In this document: positions 8,112 through 16,584 of the stretch, piece by piece
Numbering within the stretch: the first letter of the stretch is position 1
Layout of the letters: each line of letters opens with the position of its first letter
From: Bacillota bacterium
GTDB lineage: Bacteria; Bacillota; Clostridia; Lachnospirales; Lachnospiraceae
Length of the DNA: 30,271 nucleotides
Direction of reading: 5' to 3'
Assembly: GCA_023435645.1 (NCBI GenBank)
Contig: JAEYRK010000089.1
Coordinates: 1-30,271, forward strand
Notes under the pieces: model-generated
Told to the model about the DNA's origin: nothing
Seen by the model: only the letters and a program-made list of their open reading frames with translations
Databases searched by the model: none
Translations under genes and position numbers: made by a program

Positions 8112-8579
8112 ATGAGTGAAACTGGTAAAAGAATTATGCAGCTTGGAATAGAGCTTCCGGTCCGAGAGCGTAAGGGCACCGGTGCAGTGGATGCAGTGAT
8201 AAAGGGAGACCTGCTCTTCCTGTCATCCCATCTGCCTCTGGATATAGAAGGTAAGCCTGTCTATGTAGGTAAGGTTGGAGCGGAGTTGGAGCTTGATACA
8301 GCTTATCAGGCAGCCAGACTATGTGGACTCAATATGCTTGCAACCATAAAGGATTATATTGGAGAGCTGGATCGGGTAGATTATTTTGTCAAGGTTCTCG
8401 GTCTGGTCAACAGTGCCGGAGACTTCTCAAGTATGCCTGCTGTGATTAACGGCTTCTCAGATCTGATGGTAGAGGTATTTGGTCGACGCGGTCAGCATGC
8501 AAGATCAGCCATGGGTGCTTATGCACTGCCAATGAATGTTCCTGTGATTGTAGATGCAATTGTAAAGATTAGAAACTAA
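8112..8579 (+). CDS. RidA-like (YjgF/YER057c/UK114) protein, copy 1
   Basis: The 155-residue protein belongs to the RidA superfamily, in a subgroup longer than the usual 130 residues. It keeps LFLSSHLPLD, the DTAYQAARLCGLNMLATIKD helix, the VKVLGLVNSAGDF strand, and the substrate carboxylate-binding arginine region QHARSAMGAYALPMNVPVIVDAIVKI. The glutamate often seen near the C-terminus of deaminating RidA proteins is D in this copy (VIVDAIV). RidA proteins hydrolyse enamine/imine intermediates released by PLP enzymes to keto acids and ammonia. Together with a SelA/DgaE-like enzyme in the operon, a dedicated imine hydrolase role is reasonable. AAGGAGG precedes the ATG. Confidence 0.85.
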   Translation: MSETGKRIMQLGIELPVRERKGTGAVDAVIKGDLLFLSSHLPLDIEGKPVYVGKVGAELELDTAYQAARLCGLNMLATIKDYIGELDRVDYFVKVLGLVNSAGDFSSMPAVINGFSDLMVEVFGRRGQHARSAMGAYALPMNVPVIVDAIVKIRN

Positions 8580-8601
8580 TCATCGCTAGGAGGCATCTTT
8601 T

Positions 8602-10173
8602 ATGTATGACTTAATTGTCAGAAATGCAACAATTTACGATGGCAATGAAGGGGCTCCTTATATTGCGGATATCGGTATCAAAGGAGCTATGATAGCAGCA
8701 ATCGGTGCTTTGGAGACTGCGGAAGCGATTGATATCATAGATGCAAAGCATAGGGCAGTTATGCCGGGCTTCATTGATACCCATTGCCATTCTGACATGA
8801 CACTTTTGTTTGACAGGCAGCATGCAAACGGTATTGCACAGGGCATCACGACTGAGCTTTTGGGGCAGGATGGCTTATCCTACGCTCCCCTCTCCCGGGA
8901 CAATCTTCAGGCTTATGCAAAGTATCTCAGTGGGTTAAATGGATATTATCCAGAGATACCTCTGGATTTTAATTCTGTAGATTCATACCTGGATAAATTT
9001 CATAAGAAGGTGGCACCCAATGTAGCTTATCAGGTACCCCACGGAACGATCAGGCTGGAGGCTCTGGGCTTTCACGATCAACCGCTGACAGGCTATGCCC
9101 TGGATAAGGCGAAGGACTTAATGCGCCAGTCCTTTGAGGAGGGTGCAGTAGCCTTCTCCACAGGCTTAAGCTATTATCCCTGTTCTTATTCTGACACGAA
9201 GGAAATGATTGAGCTATGCAGAGTATGTGCAGAATATGATGTTCCCTTTGTAACTCATACGAGAAGTGTTTTCCGCGGGGAACCCTTTGATCCTAATCTG
9301 GAAGCGATACATATTGCGGAGGAAGCGGGCTGTAGACTGCATTTTTCCCATTTTAGGACGGTTCCGGAAAACTGTGGTAAAACCGAGGAGCTGTTGGCAC
9401 CGATGGAAGCAGCCATCGCCAGAGGAGTGAAGCTTACACTGGAAACCTATCCGTATTATTCCGGAAGCGGCTATGCAGTTATTTTTCTTCCGCCTTGGGC
9501 AGTAGAAGGTGGTCATGAGGCTACTTTAAACAGGCTGGCAGATCCAACCCTGAGGGAGAAGATCTGTAGGGGTATGAGAGAAAATACGGTTTCAACGACC
9601 GGTACCTTTACCAATTTGAACAAAAATGAAGAGTACATTGGAATGGACTTTGAGGAAGTTGCGAAGCTTCGTGGAAAATCAACGGAAGATATGATGTGTG
9701 ACATCCTTCTGGAGGAGGGGTTGGATGTGGGCTTTTATACAAATCCCACTCCGGAGGAGGAGAAGAGAAAACAGATGGATAGGGATTTCATTGAGCTTCT
9801 GAAAAAACCCTATTATATGGTATGCAGTGATGGCATTCCTCATGGCCTAAGACCCCATCCGAGGGCATTTGGTTCATTTCCTAAGTTCCTAAGACTTGCA
9901 AGAGAGCAGGGTGTTTCCTACGCCACCATGGCAAATCGTATGGCGAAGAATCCTGCGGTCACCTTTCAGCTAAAGAACAGGGGAAGCATAGAAGTGGGTA
10001 ATTTCGCAGATCTGGTGATCGTAGATGAAAATCAGGTAACGGATACGGCTACCTATCGGGATTCCAGACGAGCACCAAAAGGAATACCCTATGTCATCGT
10101 GAATGGTAGGATTGCGGTATATGAGGAGAAGGTAACTGGAGTATTCGCCGGTCATGCGATCCGGAGAGGATGA
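8602..10173 (+). CDS. N-acyl-D-amino-acid deacylase (D-aminoacylase) family amidohydrolase
   Basis: The 523-residue protein is a D-aminoacylase-type amidohydrolase. Metal-site features are H61 and H63 (DTHCHSD), THTRS with H219, HFSHF with H250, and the catalytic aspartate D410 (CSDGIPHG). Family motifs include VAYQVPHGTIR, FSTGLSYYPCSYSDT and HPRAFGSFPKFLR. The position 29 residues after the first histidine, a cysteine (GNCG) metal ligand in characterised D-aminoacylases, is aspartate here (GQDG, D90). The family removes an N-acyl group from D-configured amino acids in the cytoplasm. N-acetylglucosaminate is chemically an N-acetyl-D-amino acid and would suit the operon, but this is inference. 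The gene is flanked on both sides by RidA-like genes. Confidence 0.85.
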   Translation: MYDLIVRNATIYDGNEGAPYIADIGIKGAMIAAIGALETAEAIDIIDAKHRAVMPGFIDTHCHSDMTLLFDRQHANGIAQGITTELLGQDGLSYAPLSRDNLQAYAKYLSGLNGYYPEIPLDFNSVDSYLDKFHKKVAPNVAYQVPHGTIRLEALGFHDQPLTGYALDKAKDLMRQSFEEGAVAFSTGLSYYPCSYSDTKEMIELCRVCAEYDVPFVTHTRSVFRGEPFDPNLEAIHIAEEAGCRLHFSHFRTVPENCGKTEELLAPMEAAIARGVKLTLETYPYYSGSGYAVIFLPPWAVEGGHEATLNRLADPTLREKICRGMRENTVSTTGTFTNLNKNEEYIGMDFEEVAKLRGKSTEDMMCDILLEEGLDVGFYTNPTPEEEKRKQMDRDFIELLKKPYYMVCSDGIPHGLRPHPRAFGSFPKFLRLAREQGVSYATMANRMAKNPAVTFQLKNRGSIEVGNFADLVIVDENQVTDTATYRDSRRAPKGIPYVIVNGRIAVYEEKVTGVFAGHAIRRG

Positions 10174-10189
10174 GAAAGGAAGGTTAGCC

Positions 10190-10660
10190 ATGGATTCCAT
10201 CAATCGAATAATGGAAAATAATGTTGAACTAGAGGTAACTTATAAAAAGAAGCGTGGTATTGTATTGCTGCGTCAGACAGAGGATCTGATTTTTCTCTCG
10301 GGTCATGGCCCGGAGGATCAGATTACCGGAGAACCCATATTCAAGGGCAGAATTGGCAAGGATCTGACCCCTGAAGAGGGATATCAGGCGGCAAGGGAAT
10401 GTGCCATCATCATTTTAGGGGCACTGAAGGATTACCTTGGTAACCTGGACCGGGTGGAACGCTTTGTTAAGGTATTTGGCCTGGTGAATTGTGCGGAGGG
10501 CTTCCACGATATCGATCAGGTAATGAACGGTTTTTCGGATACGATTGCAGATGTACTGGAGGAACGAGGGTATCATGCGCGAACAGAAATGGGTACCCAT
10601 AACCTGCCCAATCAGAACATTCCCGTGGAGATTGAGGTCATCGTGTCCGTAAGAGGATAA
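10190..10660 (+). CDS. RidA-like protein, copy 2
   Basis: Read from the ATG at 10190, which follows AAAGGAAGG, the product has 156 residues; an in-frame ATG 12 codons earlier lies inside the preceding gene without a ribosome binding site. It is clearly paralogous to the first RidA-like protein (same length, matching FLSGHGPEDQ, GYQAARECAIIILGALKDYLG, VKVFGLVNCAEGF and HARTEMGTHNLP segments) but well diverged. Unlike copy 1 it has glutamates near the C-terminus (VEIEVIVSV). Two divergent copies around the deacylase suggest either a mixed trimer or two different imine or lactone-like substrates. The exact reaction is unknown. Confidence 0.83.
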   Translation: MDSINRIMENNVELEVTYKKKRGIVLLRQTEDLIFLSGHGPEDQITGEPIFKGRIGKDLTPEEGYQAARECAIIILGALKDYLGNLDRVERFVKVFGLVNCAEGFHDIDQVMNGFSDTIADVLEERGYHARTEMGTHNLPNQNIPVEIEVIVSVRG

Positions 10661-10663
10661 GGA

Positions 10664-11668
10664 ATGAAGTACACTAATCTGATTGCCGGCAGCTATACAA
10701 GCGCAGAGCATCCCTATGGAATCTCTTTATTACAGATAAATCAAAAGCAGCTGTCCCTGTCAGATAGGCTCAATGCAGGAAAACACCCTTCCTTTCTGAT
10801 TTCCGACGGCAATGAACGCTTCTATATAGCAAATGAAATCAATAGTAGCTGCAATATAGGTATCTATGCCCTGTCCCCTGATGGAATTAGGCCTCAGGGA
10901 CAGATGAGCAGTGAGGGACAGGGGGCCTGTCACCTGAGCTATGATCAGGCTACAGGACTTCTGTTCGCCTCCTGCTACGGCAGTGGGCATATCGTCTGCT
11001 TTGATACCAAAGAACGGAGAGTGAAATGCAGCTTCCGTTCAGAGGACAATGAAGGCTCCCATGCTCATGGGACTACCATAGCCTTTGACGGAAAGTGGCT
11101 ATTGGCTGTAGATCTGGGGAAGGACTTAATTGATGCATTTCGAATGGAGGATATTATGGAAGGAAGGATGAAGCCGGTCAGCTCGCTGACGCTTCCTGCC
11201 TCCACGGGACCCAGACAAATTCTTGCTGATTCCCTAGGTAATAGACTTTATAGCATCAATGAACTGGATAGTTCGATCTATGTCATTGAGTTTGACAAAG
11301 GCTCAGGAGCAATGACGCCTAGACAGAAGATTGCAGCCACAGCAACTGGAAAAGAAAATTACCCGGGTACCGCAGTATTAACGAAAAATGGCAGCCATCT
11401 GCTGCTACCAAACAGGGGAGCCAATACCATCTCAGTTTTTGAAACAGAAGGAGCTACCTTGAGCTTAAAGGGTGAGTACTCTTGCTTCGGTGATTGGCCA
11501 AGATATTTGAACTTAACAGAGGATGAAGAGCATCTTCTGGTAGCGAACCAGAGAAGCGGGGAGCTTGTTCTGTTTTTATGGAGAGCAGAGTCTCAGAAGC
11601 CCCTTACCTATCTGGATCGTATTCGTATCCCGGAGGTCAGCTGTGTGATAGATCGGCAGAGGATATAG
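10664..11668 (+). CDS. YbhE-type lactonase (seven-bladed beta-propeller)
   Basis: The 334-residue protein fits the lactonase family that includes the beta-propeller 6-phosphogluconolactonase YbhE/Pgl. It starts with TNLIAGSYTS..PYGIS, followed by repeats with the blade pattern N.I..Y.L...G and the recognisable segments HAHGTTIAFDGKWLLAVDLGKD, GPRQI, RLYSINELDSSIYV, PNRGANTISVF and GDWPRYLNLTEDEEHLLVANQ. Such enzymes open sugar 1,5-lactones to aldonic acids. It starts three bases after the RidA copy 2 stop, pointing to tight co-expression. Together with the SDR it would complete an aldose-to-aldonate oxidation. Whether the lactone is phosphorylated cannot be seen. Confidence 0.83.
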   Translation: MKYTNLIAGSYTSAEHPYGISLLQINQKQLSLSDRLNAGKHPSFLISDGNERFYIANEINSSCNIGIYALSPDGIRPQGQMSSEGQGACHLSYDQATGLLFASCYGSGHIVCFDTKERRVKCSFRSEDNEGSHAHGTTIAFDGKWLLAVDLGKDLIDAFRMEDIMEGRMKPVSSLTLPASTGPRQILADSLGNRLYSINELDSSIYVIEFDKGSGAMTPRQKIAATATGKENYPGTAVLTKNGSHLLLPNRGANTISVFETEGATLSLKGEYSCFGDWPRYLNLTEDEEHLLVANQRSGELVLFLWRAESQKPLTYLDRIRIPEVSCVIDRQRI

Positions 11669-11741
11669 GTAATTACGAAGCTTCTGACATTATCGTTGTG
11701 CATACAAAGATAGTAAATCATGCAATAAAAGGAGAAATAGA

Positions 11742-14213
11742 ATGCAGAAAACTAGTGATGCGGTGGATCGTTGGGAGGTATGCGGCTTTCAACCGGAGCA
11801 TTACCGGAGGGAGGCTCTGATTTCCGGTCACTATGATCGGGAACAGTGGTTCATAACGCAGACCCCGAAGGATATCCACAGCATACTGATAGAAAACAAT
11901 ATCATAGCTCATCCCTTCTATAGAACAAACGACATGGACTGCCTCTGGGTAGAGAAGAGGATCTGGGTATATAAAACAGAGCTTATGATACCGGAGGGTT
12001 ATGACGGAAGGGACGTACTGGAGCTAAGATTAGAGGGTGTGGATACCTACGCATCAGTCCTTTTGAACGGGAAGGAAATTGCATATCTGGACAATATGTT
12101 TATTGAGCATTCGATTGATCTTACCGGTTTGCTAGCTGCAGGCAGAAATACCCTATACCTGGAGTTTGATCTTATGGGAAAGCAGGCCAGCCGGAAGGAA
12201 TTACCCCAGGGCTTCTGGACGAATTACTCCACGGAGCGGGCCTATGCCAGAAAAGCAGCTTATCACTACGGTTGGGACTGGACCTCAAGAATTGCAACGA
12301 TAGGATTGTGGAAGCCGGTCAGTCTGATTCGCTACGCTAATGCAAGGATCAACCATGTCCATATCATTGCCTCGGAGATCCGATTGGAAGAAAAAAAGGC
12401 TCAGTTAAATTTTGAGATTGATACGACGGTTTGGAAACAGGCGGATTATGAGTACCGGGTGGAGATTGTCTCGCCGAAGGGTGAGGTGTTGGAGTATTAC
12501 ACGAAGGAGACAATTTTTTGTATCCCCCTTGAGCAGGTCAGCTTCTGGTGGACCTATGATTTGGGACAACCTGATTTATACCAAATTAAGATTTCACTGC
12601 TTCAGGATGAGGAATGCCTTGACCTTTATATGCTTGACTACGGGATAAGAAAGCTGAAGCTTAAGTTACGCTCGGAGGACGGCAGTGAAAAACGCTTTCT
12701 TTTTGAATTAAATGACGTTCCGGTCATGGCCAGGGGTGCAAACTGGGTACCGGTAAGTAATTTCTTATCCACCGCAGAGGAGGAACGCTACAGGAAGCTG
12801 ATTCATATGGCGAAGGAAGCGAATATGAACATGCTGAACCTCTGGGGAGGAGGGATTTATGAGAAGGATGTCTTCTACAACACCTGTGATCGGGAAGGAA
12901 TCCTTGTATGGCAGTACTTTATGTTTGTCTGCGGTGAATATCCGGATTATGAGGAAGCCTTTTTAAGTAATATAAAAACCGAAATTGTCAATGTGGCAAT
13001 TCGACTCCGTAATCATGCCTGCCTTGCGGTTTGGGTTGGAAATGTAGAAAATACAATGCTCTGTGAGAAGATCGGGCTGACCAGGGAAATGTACGGCAAT
13101 AAGCTTTTTGACAAATTGCTTCCCGCTTGGTTAAAGACACTGGATCCTACGAGAAGCTATATTCCCACCTCGCCCTGGAGTGAGGAGGGACCTGCAAACA
13201 GCATGGAAAGTGGAGACAGACATAACTGGGATGTTTGGTTCACTGATGTTCCATACACCCACTACAAAAAGGATTTCACAAGGTTTGCCAGTGAATATGG
13301 ACTGCATGGGGCCCCGGCAAGGCAAACAATTGAAACCTATATCGGCAGTGAAAATCTCCAGATGGATAACTTCTATTTTCTATACATGAATAAGGATCAA
13401 AGCTTGGGTAGGATGTTCTATTATATGAAGCAGCATATCGGTGAACCCCATAGCCTGGAGGAATATATTGATTATAGCATGTTTACACAGGCTGAGGGCT
13501 TGAAGTTCGCATCGGAGCATTATAGAAGGAATTTCCCTGCAACCGCAGGAGCATTAATCTGGCAGCTGAATGACTGTATGCCGGTGCATAGCTGGAGCTT
13601 AATTGATTACGATCTGATTCCCAAAGCTTCCTATTATTATTCCGCTAGATTCTTTGCACCGGTCCTCCTGTCCTTGGAGGAGATTGATGATACCCTTACC
13701 GGGATTTGGATTCATAATAATCAAAATGAGGAGCTGAAGGACACGATTTTGGTGGAGGTAAGGGATTTCCTTGGAAATAGCATCTATCAGGACCGGCTGA
13801 ATATCCATATGGAGCCTAACAGCGTTAAAAAAATGAAAGAGCTTAGGGTGGGAGGCAGATATTATCCCAATGTGATCATACCGGGAAGACCCAGGAGCTT
13901 CTATCTTAAGGCCCAGGGGAATATCTGTGGGCGCAATCTCAGATACTTCGGGAAATACCAGGAGATCGCCTGGCCGAAGGCAACCATAACAGCTGATTAC
14001 AGCAAAGGGGTACTTGGGCTCAGCTCTGACAAATTTGCCAGATTTGTAAAGCTTGACGGAGCGCTGAAGGGACTCAAGCTATCGGATAATTACTTTGACC
14101 TGGAGGCCGGTGAAAGAAAGGAAATTTATGTGGAAGGTACTGTGAAGGAGCTGTATGTAAAGGCTTTGAACAGTGATGCTGTTGTAGTACAGAGAAAGGA
14201 ACGGGAGGGTTGA
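11742..14213 (+). CDS. GH2 beta-mannosidase-like glycoside hydrolase
   Basis: This 823-residue enzyme has the GH2 beta-mannosidase architecture: an N-terminal jelly-roll (LWVEKRIWVYKTELMIP, RLEGVDTYASVLLNG), the signature RKAAYHYGWDWTSRIATIGLWKPV, immunoglobulin-like domains and a TIM barrel with NLWGGGIYE. The nucleophile is E518 (FASEYG). The acid/base is E436 in WVGNVEN; the residue before it is V435, whereas GH2 mannosidases normally have Asn (GNNEN). There is no signal peptide, so it acts inside the cell on an imported oligosaccharide and would release a beta-linked mannose or similar sugar from the non-reducing end. The substrate could be Man-beta-1,4-GlcNAc or a mannooligosaccharide; the altered acid/base neighbour leaves specificity uncertain. 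Confidence 0.85.
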   Translation: MQKTSDAVDRWEVCGFQPEHYRREALISGHYDREQWFITQTPKDIHSILIENNIIAHPFYRTNDMDCLWVEKRIWVYKTELMIPEGYDGRDVLELRLEGVDTYASVLLNGKEIAYLDNMFIEHSIDLTGLLAAGRNTLYLEFDLMGKQASRKELPQGFWTNYSTERAYARKAAYHYGWDWTSRIATIGLWKPVSLIRYANARINHVHIIASEIRLEEKKAQLNFEIDTTVWKQADYEYRVEIVSPKGEVLEYYTKETIFCIPLEQVSFWWTYDLGQPDLYQIKISLLQDEECLDLYMLDYGIRKLKLKLRSEDGSEKRFLFELNDVPVMARGANWVPVSNFLSTAEEERYRKLIHMAKEANMNMLNLWGGGIYEKDVFYNTCDREGILVWQYFMFVCGEYPDYEEAFLSNIKTEIVNVAIRLRNHACLAVWVGNVENTMLCEKIGLTREMYGNKLFDKLLPAWLKTLDPTRSYIPTSPWSEEGPANSMESGDRHNWDVWFTDVPYTHYKKDFTRFASEYGLHGAPARQTIETYIGSENLQMDNFYFLYMNKDQSLGRMFYYMKQHIGEPHSLEEYIDYSMFTQAEGLKFASEHYRRNFPATAGALIWQLNDCMPVHSWSLIDYDLIPKASYYYSARFFAPVLLSLEEIDDTLTGIWIHNNQNEELKDTILVEVRDFLGNSIYQDRLNIHMEPNSVKKMKELRVGGRYYPNVIIPGRPRSFYLKAQGNICGRNLRYFGKYQEIAWPKATITADYSKGVLGLSSDKFARFVKLDGALKGLKLSDNYFDLEAGERKEIYVEGTVKELYVKALNSDAVVVQRKEREG

Positions 14214-14215
14214 GA

Positions 14216-15490
14216 ATGAACCGCTTTAAATTATCTATCATCGGTGCGGGAAGCTCTTATACACCAGAGCTGATTGAGGAATTGGCGAAGGAGAGGGAGA
14301 AGCTTCCGGTAGGTGAAATTTCATTATACGATATTGATGAAAGCCGGCTGAATATCATGGAGGGGTTTTGTAAGCGCTACGCGAAAAGCTTAGGCTTTGA
14401 TGTTTTGATTACATCAACCACGGAGCTTGACCGTACGCTATACGGTACTGATTTTGTCGACACACAAATTCGTGTCGGTGGAAATAAGCAAAGAGTACTG
14501 GATGAAAAGCTACCGCTCAAGTATGGCTTGGTAGGACAGGAAACAACCGGAGCAGGAGGAATGCTGAAGGCCTTCCGTACAATTCCGGTCATGCTGCAAA
14601 TTGCTCACCGGCTGGAGGAGCTTTCACCTGAGGCCTGGATTGTGAATTATACCAATCCAACCGGTTTGATTACAGAGGCAATCGCCAAGTATTCAAAGGC
14701 CAGGATAGCAGGCTTCTGCGCCGGAGGAATTTATCCGAAGATGTGGGCAAAGGAAGCAATGGGAATAGATCATAGTAGGGTACAATATGATTTCGTCGGT
14801 TTAAACCATATGAATTTCATCAGTAATATTACGATTGATGGAAGACCGGTAACCGAGGAAGAATTTCTCTCCATAGCGAAGCAGAATAAAAATGTAAATC
14901 TTGACCTCATCAAATTATTGGGTGTGATTCCCAGTCCTTATCTGCAATGGTATTACCAAACGACAGAAAAGGTTAATAAGGTTTTAGCGGCAGAGTATAC
15001 CAGAGGGGAAGAGGTAATGCATCTGGAGAAGGAGATATTTGAGGCATATGCAGACGAAGTGCAGGTGAGCAAACCGGAGGCCTTAAGCAAACGGGGCGGC
15101 GGTGGATATTCTGAGGTGGCCATAGGCTTCATCAATGCAATTTATAATAATATTGATACGAATATGGTGGTGAATGTTCCTAATCAGGGGGCAGTCAAAT
15201 TCCTTCCGGAGGATGCAGTCATAGAAACCAGCTGTCTGGTTAATCGCCATGGCGTGACTCCCTTGGCTGTTTCCAAGATACCTTCCATGTGCTGGGGTCT
15301 GATCAGTGAAGTCAAAAATTATGAGCAGTTAGCTGTTGAAGCGGCTGTAGAGGGAGATGTCAGAAAAGCGAAGCTGGCCCTCCTGGCACATCCTCTTGTC
15401 AGACAGTATGAACTGGTGGAACAGCTATTGCCGGAGCTGCTAAAAGCAAATAAAGATTATCTGCCACAGTTTTCATTCCATTCGTTCTGA
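14216..15490 (+). CDS. GH4 NAD-dependent glycosidase (6-phospho-beta-glucosidase-like)
   Basis: The ATG at 14216, preceded by GGGAGG, gives 424 residues; a TTG two codons earlier is less likely. The protein begins with the NAD-binding IIGAGSSYTPEL typical of GH4, followed by YDID, NYTNPTG, FCAGG with the metal-ligand cysteine C168, and GLNHMNF with H198, all hallmarks of the LicH/CelF/BglT branch. GH4 enzymes use NAD, a divalent metal and a redox elimination mechanism, mostly on 6-phosphorylated disaccharides. As import here is by an ABC system and not a PTS, a kinase would have to phosphorylate the substrate first, or this member accepts a non-phosphorylated sugar. It starts two bases after the GH2 stop codon. 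Confidence 0.88.
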   Translation: MNRFKLSIIGAGSSYTPELIEELAKEREKLPVGEISLYDIDESRLNIMEGFCKRYAKSLGFDVLITSTTELDRTLYGTDFVDTQIRVGGNKQRVLDEKLPLKYGLVGQETTGAGGMLKAFRTIPVMLQIAHRLEELSPEAWIVNYTNPTGLITEAIAKYSKARIAGFCAGGIYPKMWAKEAMGIDHSRVQYDFVGLNHMNFISNITIDGRPVTEEEFLSIAKQNKNVNLDLIKLLGVIPSPYLQWYYQTTEKVNKVLAAEYTRGEEVMHLEKEIFEAYADEVQVSKPEALSKRGGGGYSEVAIGFINAIYNNIDTNMVVNVPNQGAVKFLPEDAVIETSCLVNRHGVTPLAVSKIPSMCWGLISEVKNYEQLAVEAAVEGDVRKAKLALLAHPLVRQYELVEQLLPELLKANKDYLPQFSFHSF

Positions 15491-15516
15491 TCATCGACAG
15501 TCTGTGCGTAGATCAG
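15487..15516 (+). other. Small hairpin at the end of the GH4 gene
   Basis: CTGATC (15487-15492) pairs with GATCAG (15511-15516), and flanking TTCG and CGAA can extend it with mismatches. It overlaps the GH4 stop codon in the 86-base gap before the next gene. There is no T-tract. A minor intercistronic stem is the most that can be claimed. Confidence 0.3.
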
Positions 15517-15576
15517 CGAAACAGAATGGGAATTGGACTTATAAAGAGAAAAGGTTAGTCCTAAGGAGGAAAGGTT

Positions 15577-16560
15577 TTGGGATATATATTAGGAATTGAT
15601 CAGGGCTCAAGTAAAACACATGTAATCATCGGAGATTATCAAGGAAACCTCCTTGGAACAGGGAAGAGCTACGGAGCCTGCCACTCCGTAAGCGGTTTGT
15701 CGTATGCAATGGGAGCTATTTCTCAAGCGGTACAACAGGCATTTTCTGAAAGCGGTCTTTCTTGGAAGGATGTGAGTATCCTGGCTGCCGGATTAACCGG
15801 AGTTGATTGGGACTATGAAACTGAGCTTCTGACAAAGGAACTACGTCAGTGTTCCGGCGTCCAGGACATCCTGGTAAAAAACGACTGTATCATTGCTATG
15901 AGAGCAGGGACAATGAGTAAATACAGAAGCGTGATCTGTGCCGGATCCGGACTTAACTGTGCTATTCATAAGAGTGAAGAAGAGGAATTTGTACTTGGTT
16001 TTTACATCGAGAATGAGTTCCAGGGAGGCTTTGGACTGGGAAAGGCTTGCCTCAAAAAGGTATTTGCTTCAGAAATCGGACTGGAGAAGGCGACGGTACT
16101 CACTAAGATGCTACTGGAGTATTTTCATGCGGAAACTGTGGATGATTTACTTCATATGAGAACGGTGGGAAAGATCAGTCATGACCAGTATCTATATCTG
16201 CCTATTCTTCTGGAGCAGGCAGCCCTTATGAATGACAGTGTTGCCCTCTCAATCTGGGAGAGCTTCGGAACTCAGTATGGTAAGTATATCGTGAGTGGGT
16301 TACGGAGAATGGAGCTTCTGGGGGAGGAATCAGAGGTTGTGGTATCCGGAAGTATATTTAAGTGCAAGAGCCCGGCTCTAAAACAGGCTGTGGAAAGAGA
16401 GATCATGCAATATGCTCCCCGCGCTAAGATCATTGATGCTGAGTTTGAACCGGTGGTAGGAGCATATCTATTGGGACTGGATCATCAAAGCGGAGTAGAA
16501 TTTGATATCCATAACCTTACATTAAGAGAGAGTGCAGAAAAATATGGATTATTCAGATAA
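15577..16560 (+). CDS. BadF/BadG/NAGK-type sugar kinase
   Basis: The 327-residue protein has an actin/hexokinase-type ATPase fold of the BadF/BadG/BcrA/BcrD family. The phosphate-1 loop is GIDQGSSKTHVIIGD (6-20), ALTAGLTGVDWDYE-like and KNDCIIAMRAG segments follow (the D equivalent to the catalytic aspartate), then VICAGSGLNCAI for phosphate-2 and EVVVSGSIF for the adenosine site. Members of this family include N-acetylglucosamine kinases. The start is TTG at 15577, with AAGGAGGA six bases upstream. In this operon it would phosphorylate an amino sugar, a hexose, or an intact disaccharide ahead of GH4; the sequence does not settle which. Confidence 0.8.
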   Translation: MGYILGIDQGSSKTHVIIGDYQGNLLGTGKSYGACHSVSGLSYAMGAISQAVQQAFSESGLSWKDVSILAAGLTGVDWDYETELLTKELRQCSGVQDILVKNDCIIAMRAGTMSKYRSVICAGSGLNCAIHKSEEEEFVLGFYIENEFQGGFGLGKACLKKVFASEIGLEKATVLTKMLLEYFHAETVDDLLHMRTVGKISHDQYLYLPILLEQAALMNDSVALSIWESFGTQYGKYIVSGLRRMELLGEESEVVVSGSIFKCKSPALKQAVEREIMQYAPRAKIIDAEFEPVVGAYLLGLDHQSGVEFDIHNLTLRESAEKYGLFR

Positions 16561-16584
16561 GCTATCCGCTTTGGAGGAATCACA

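Noticed and set aside
12684..12700. cre-like GAAAAACGCTTTC inside the GH2 gene
   Set aside because: The spacing of TG to the central CG is off by one and the site is in coding sequence.
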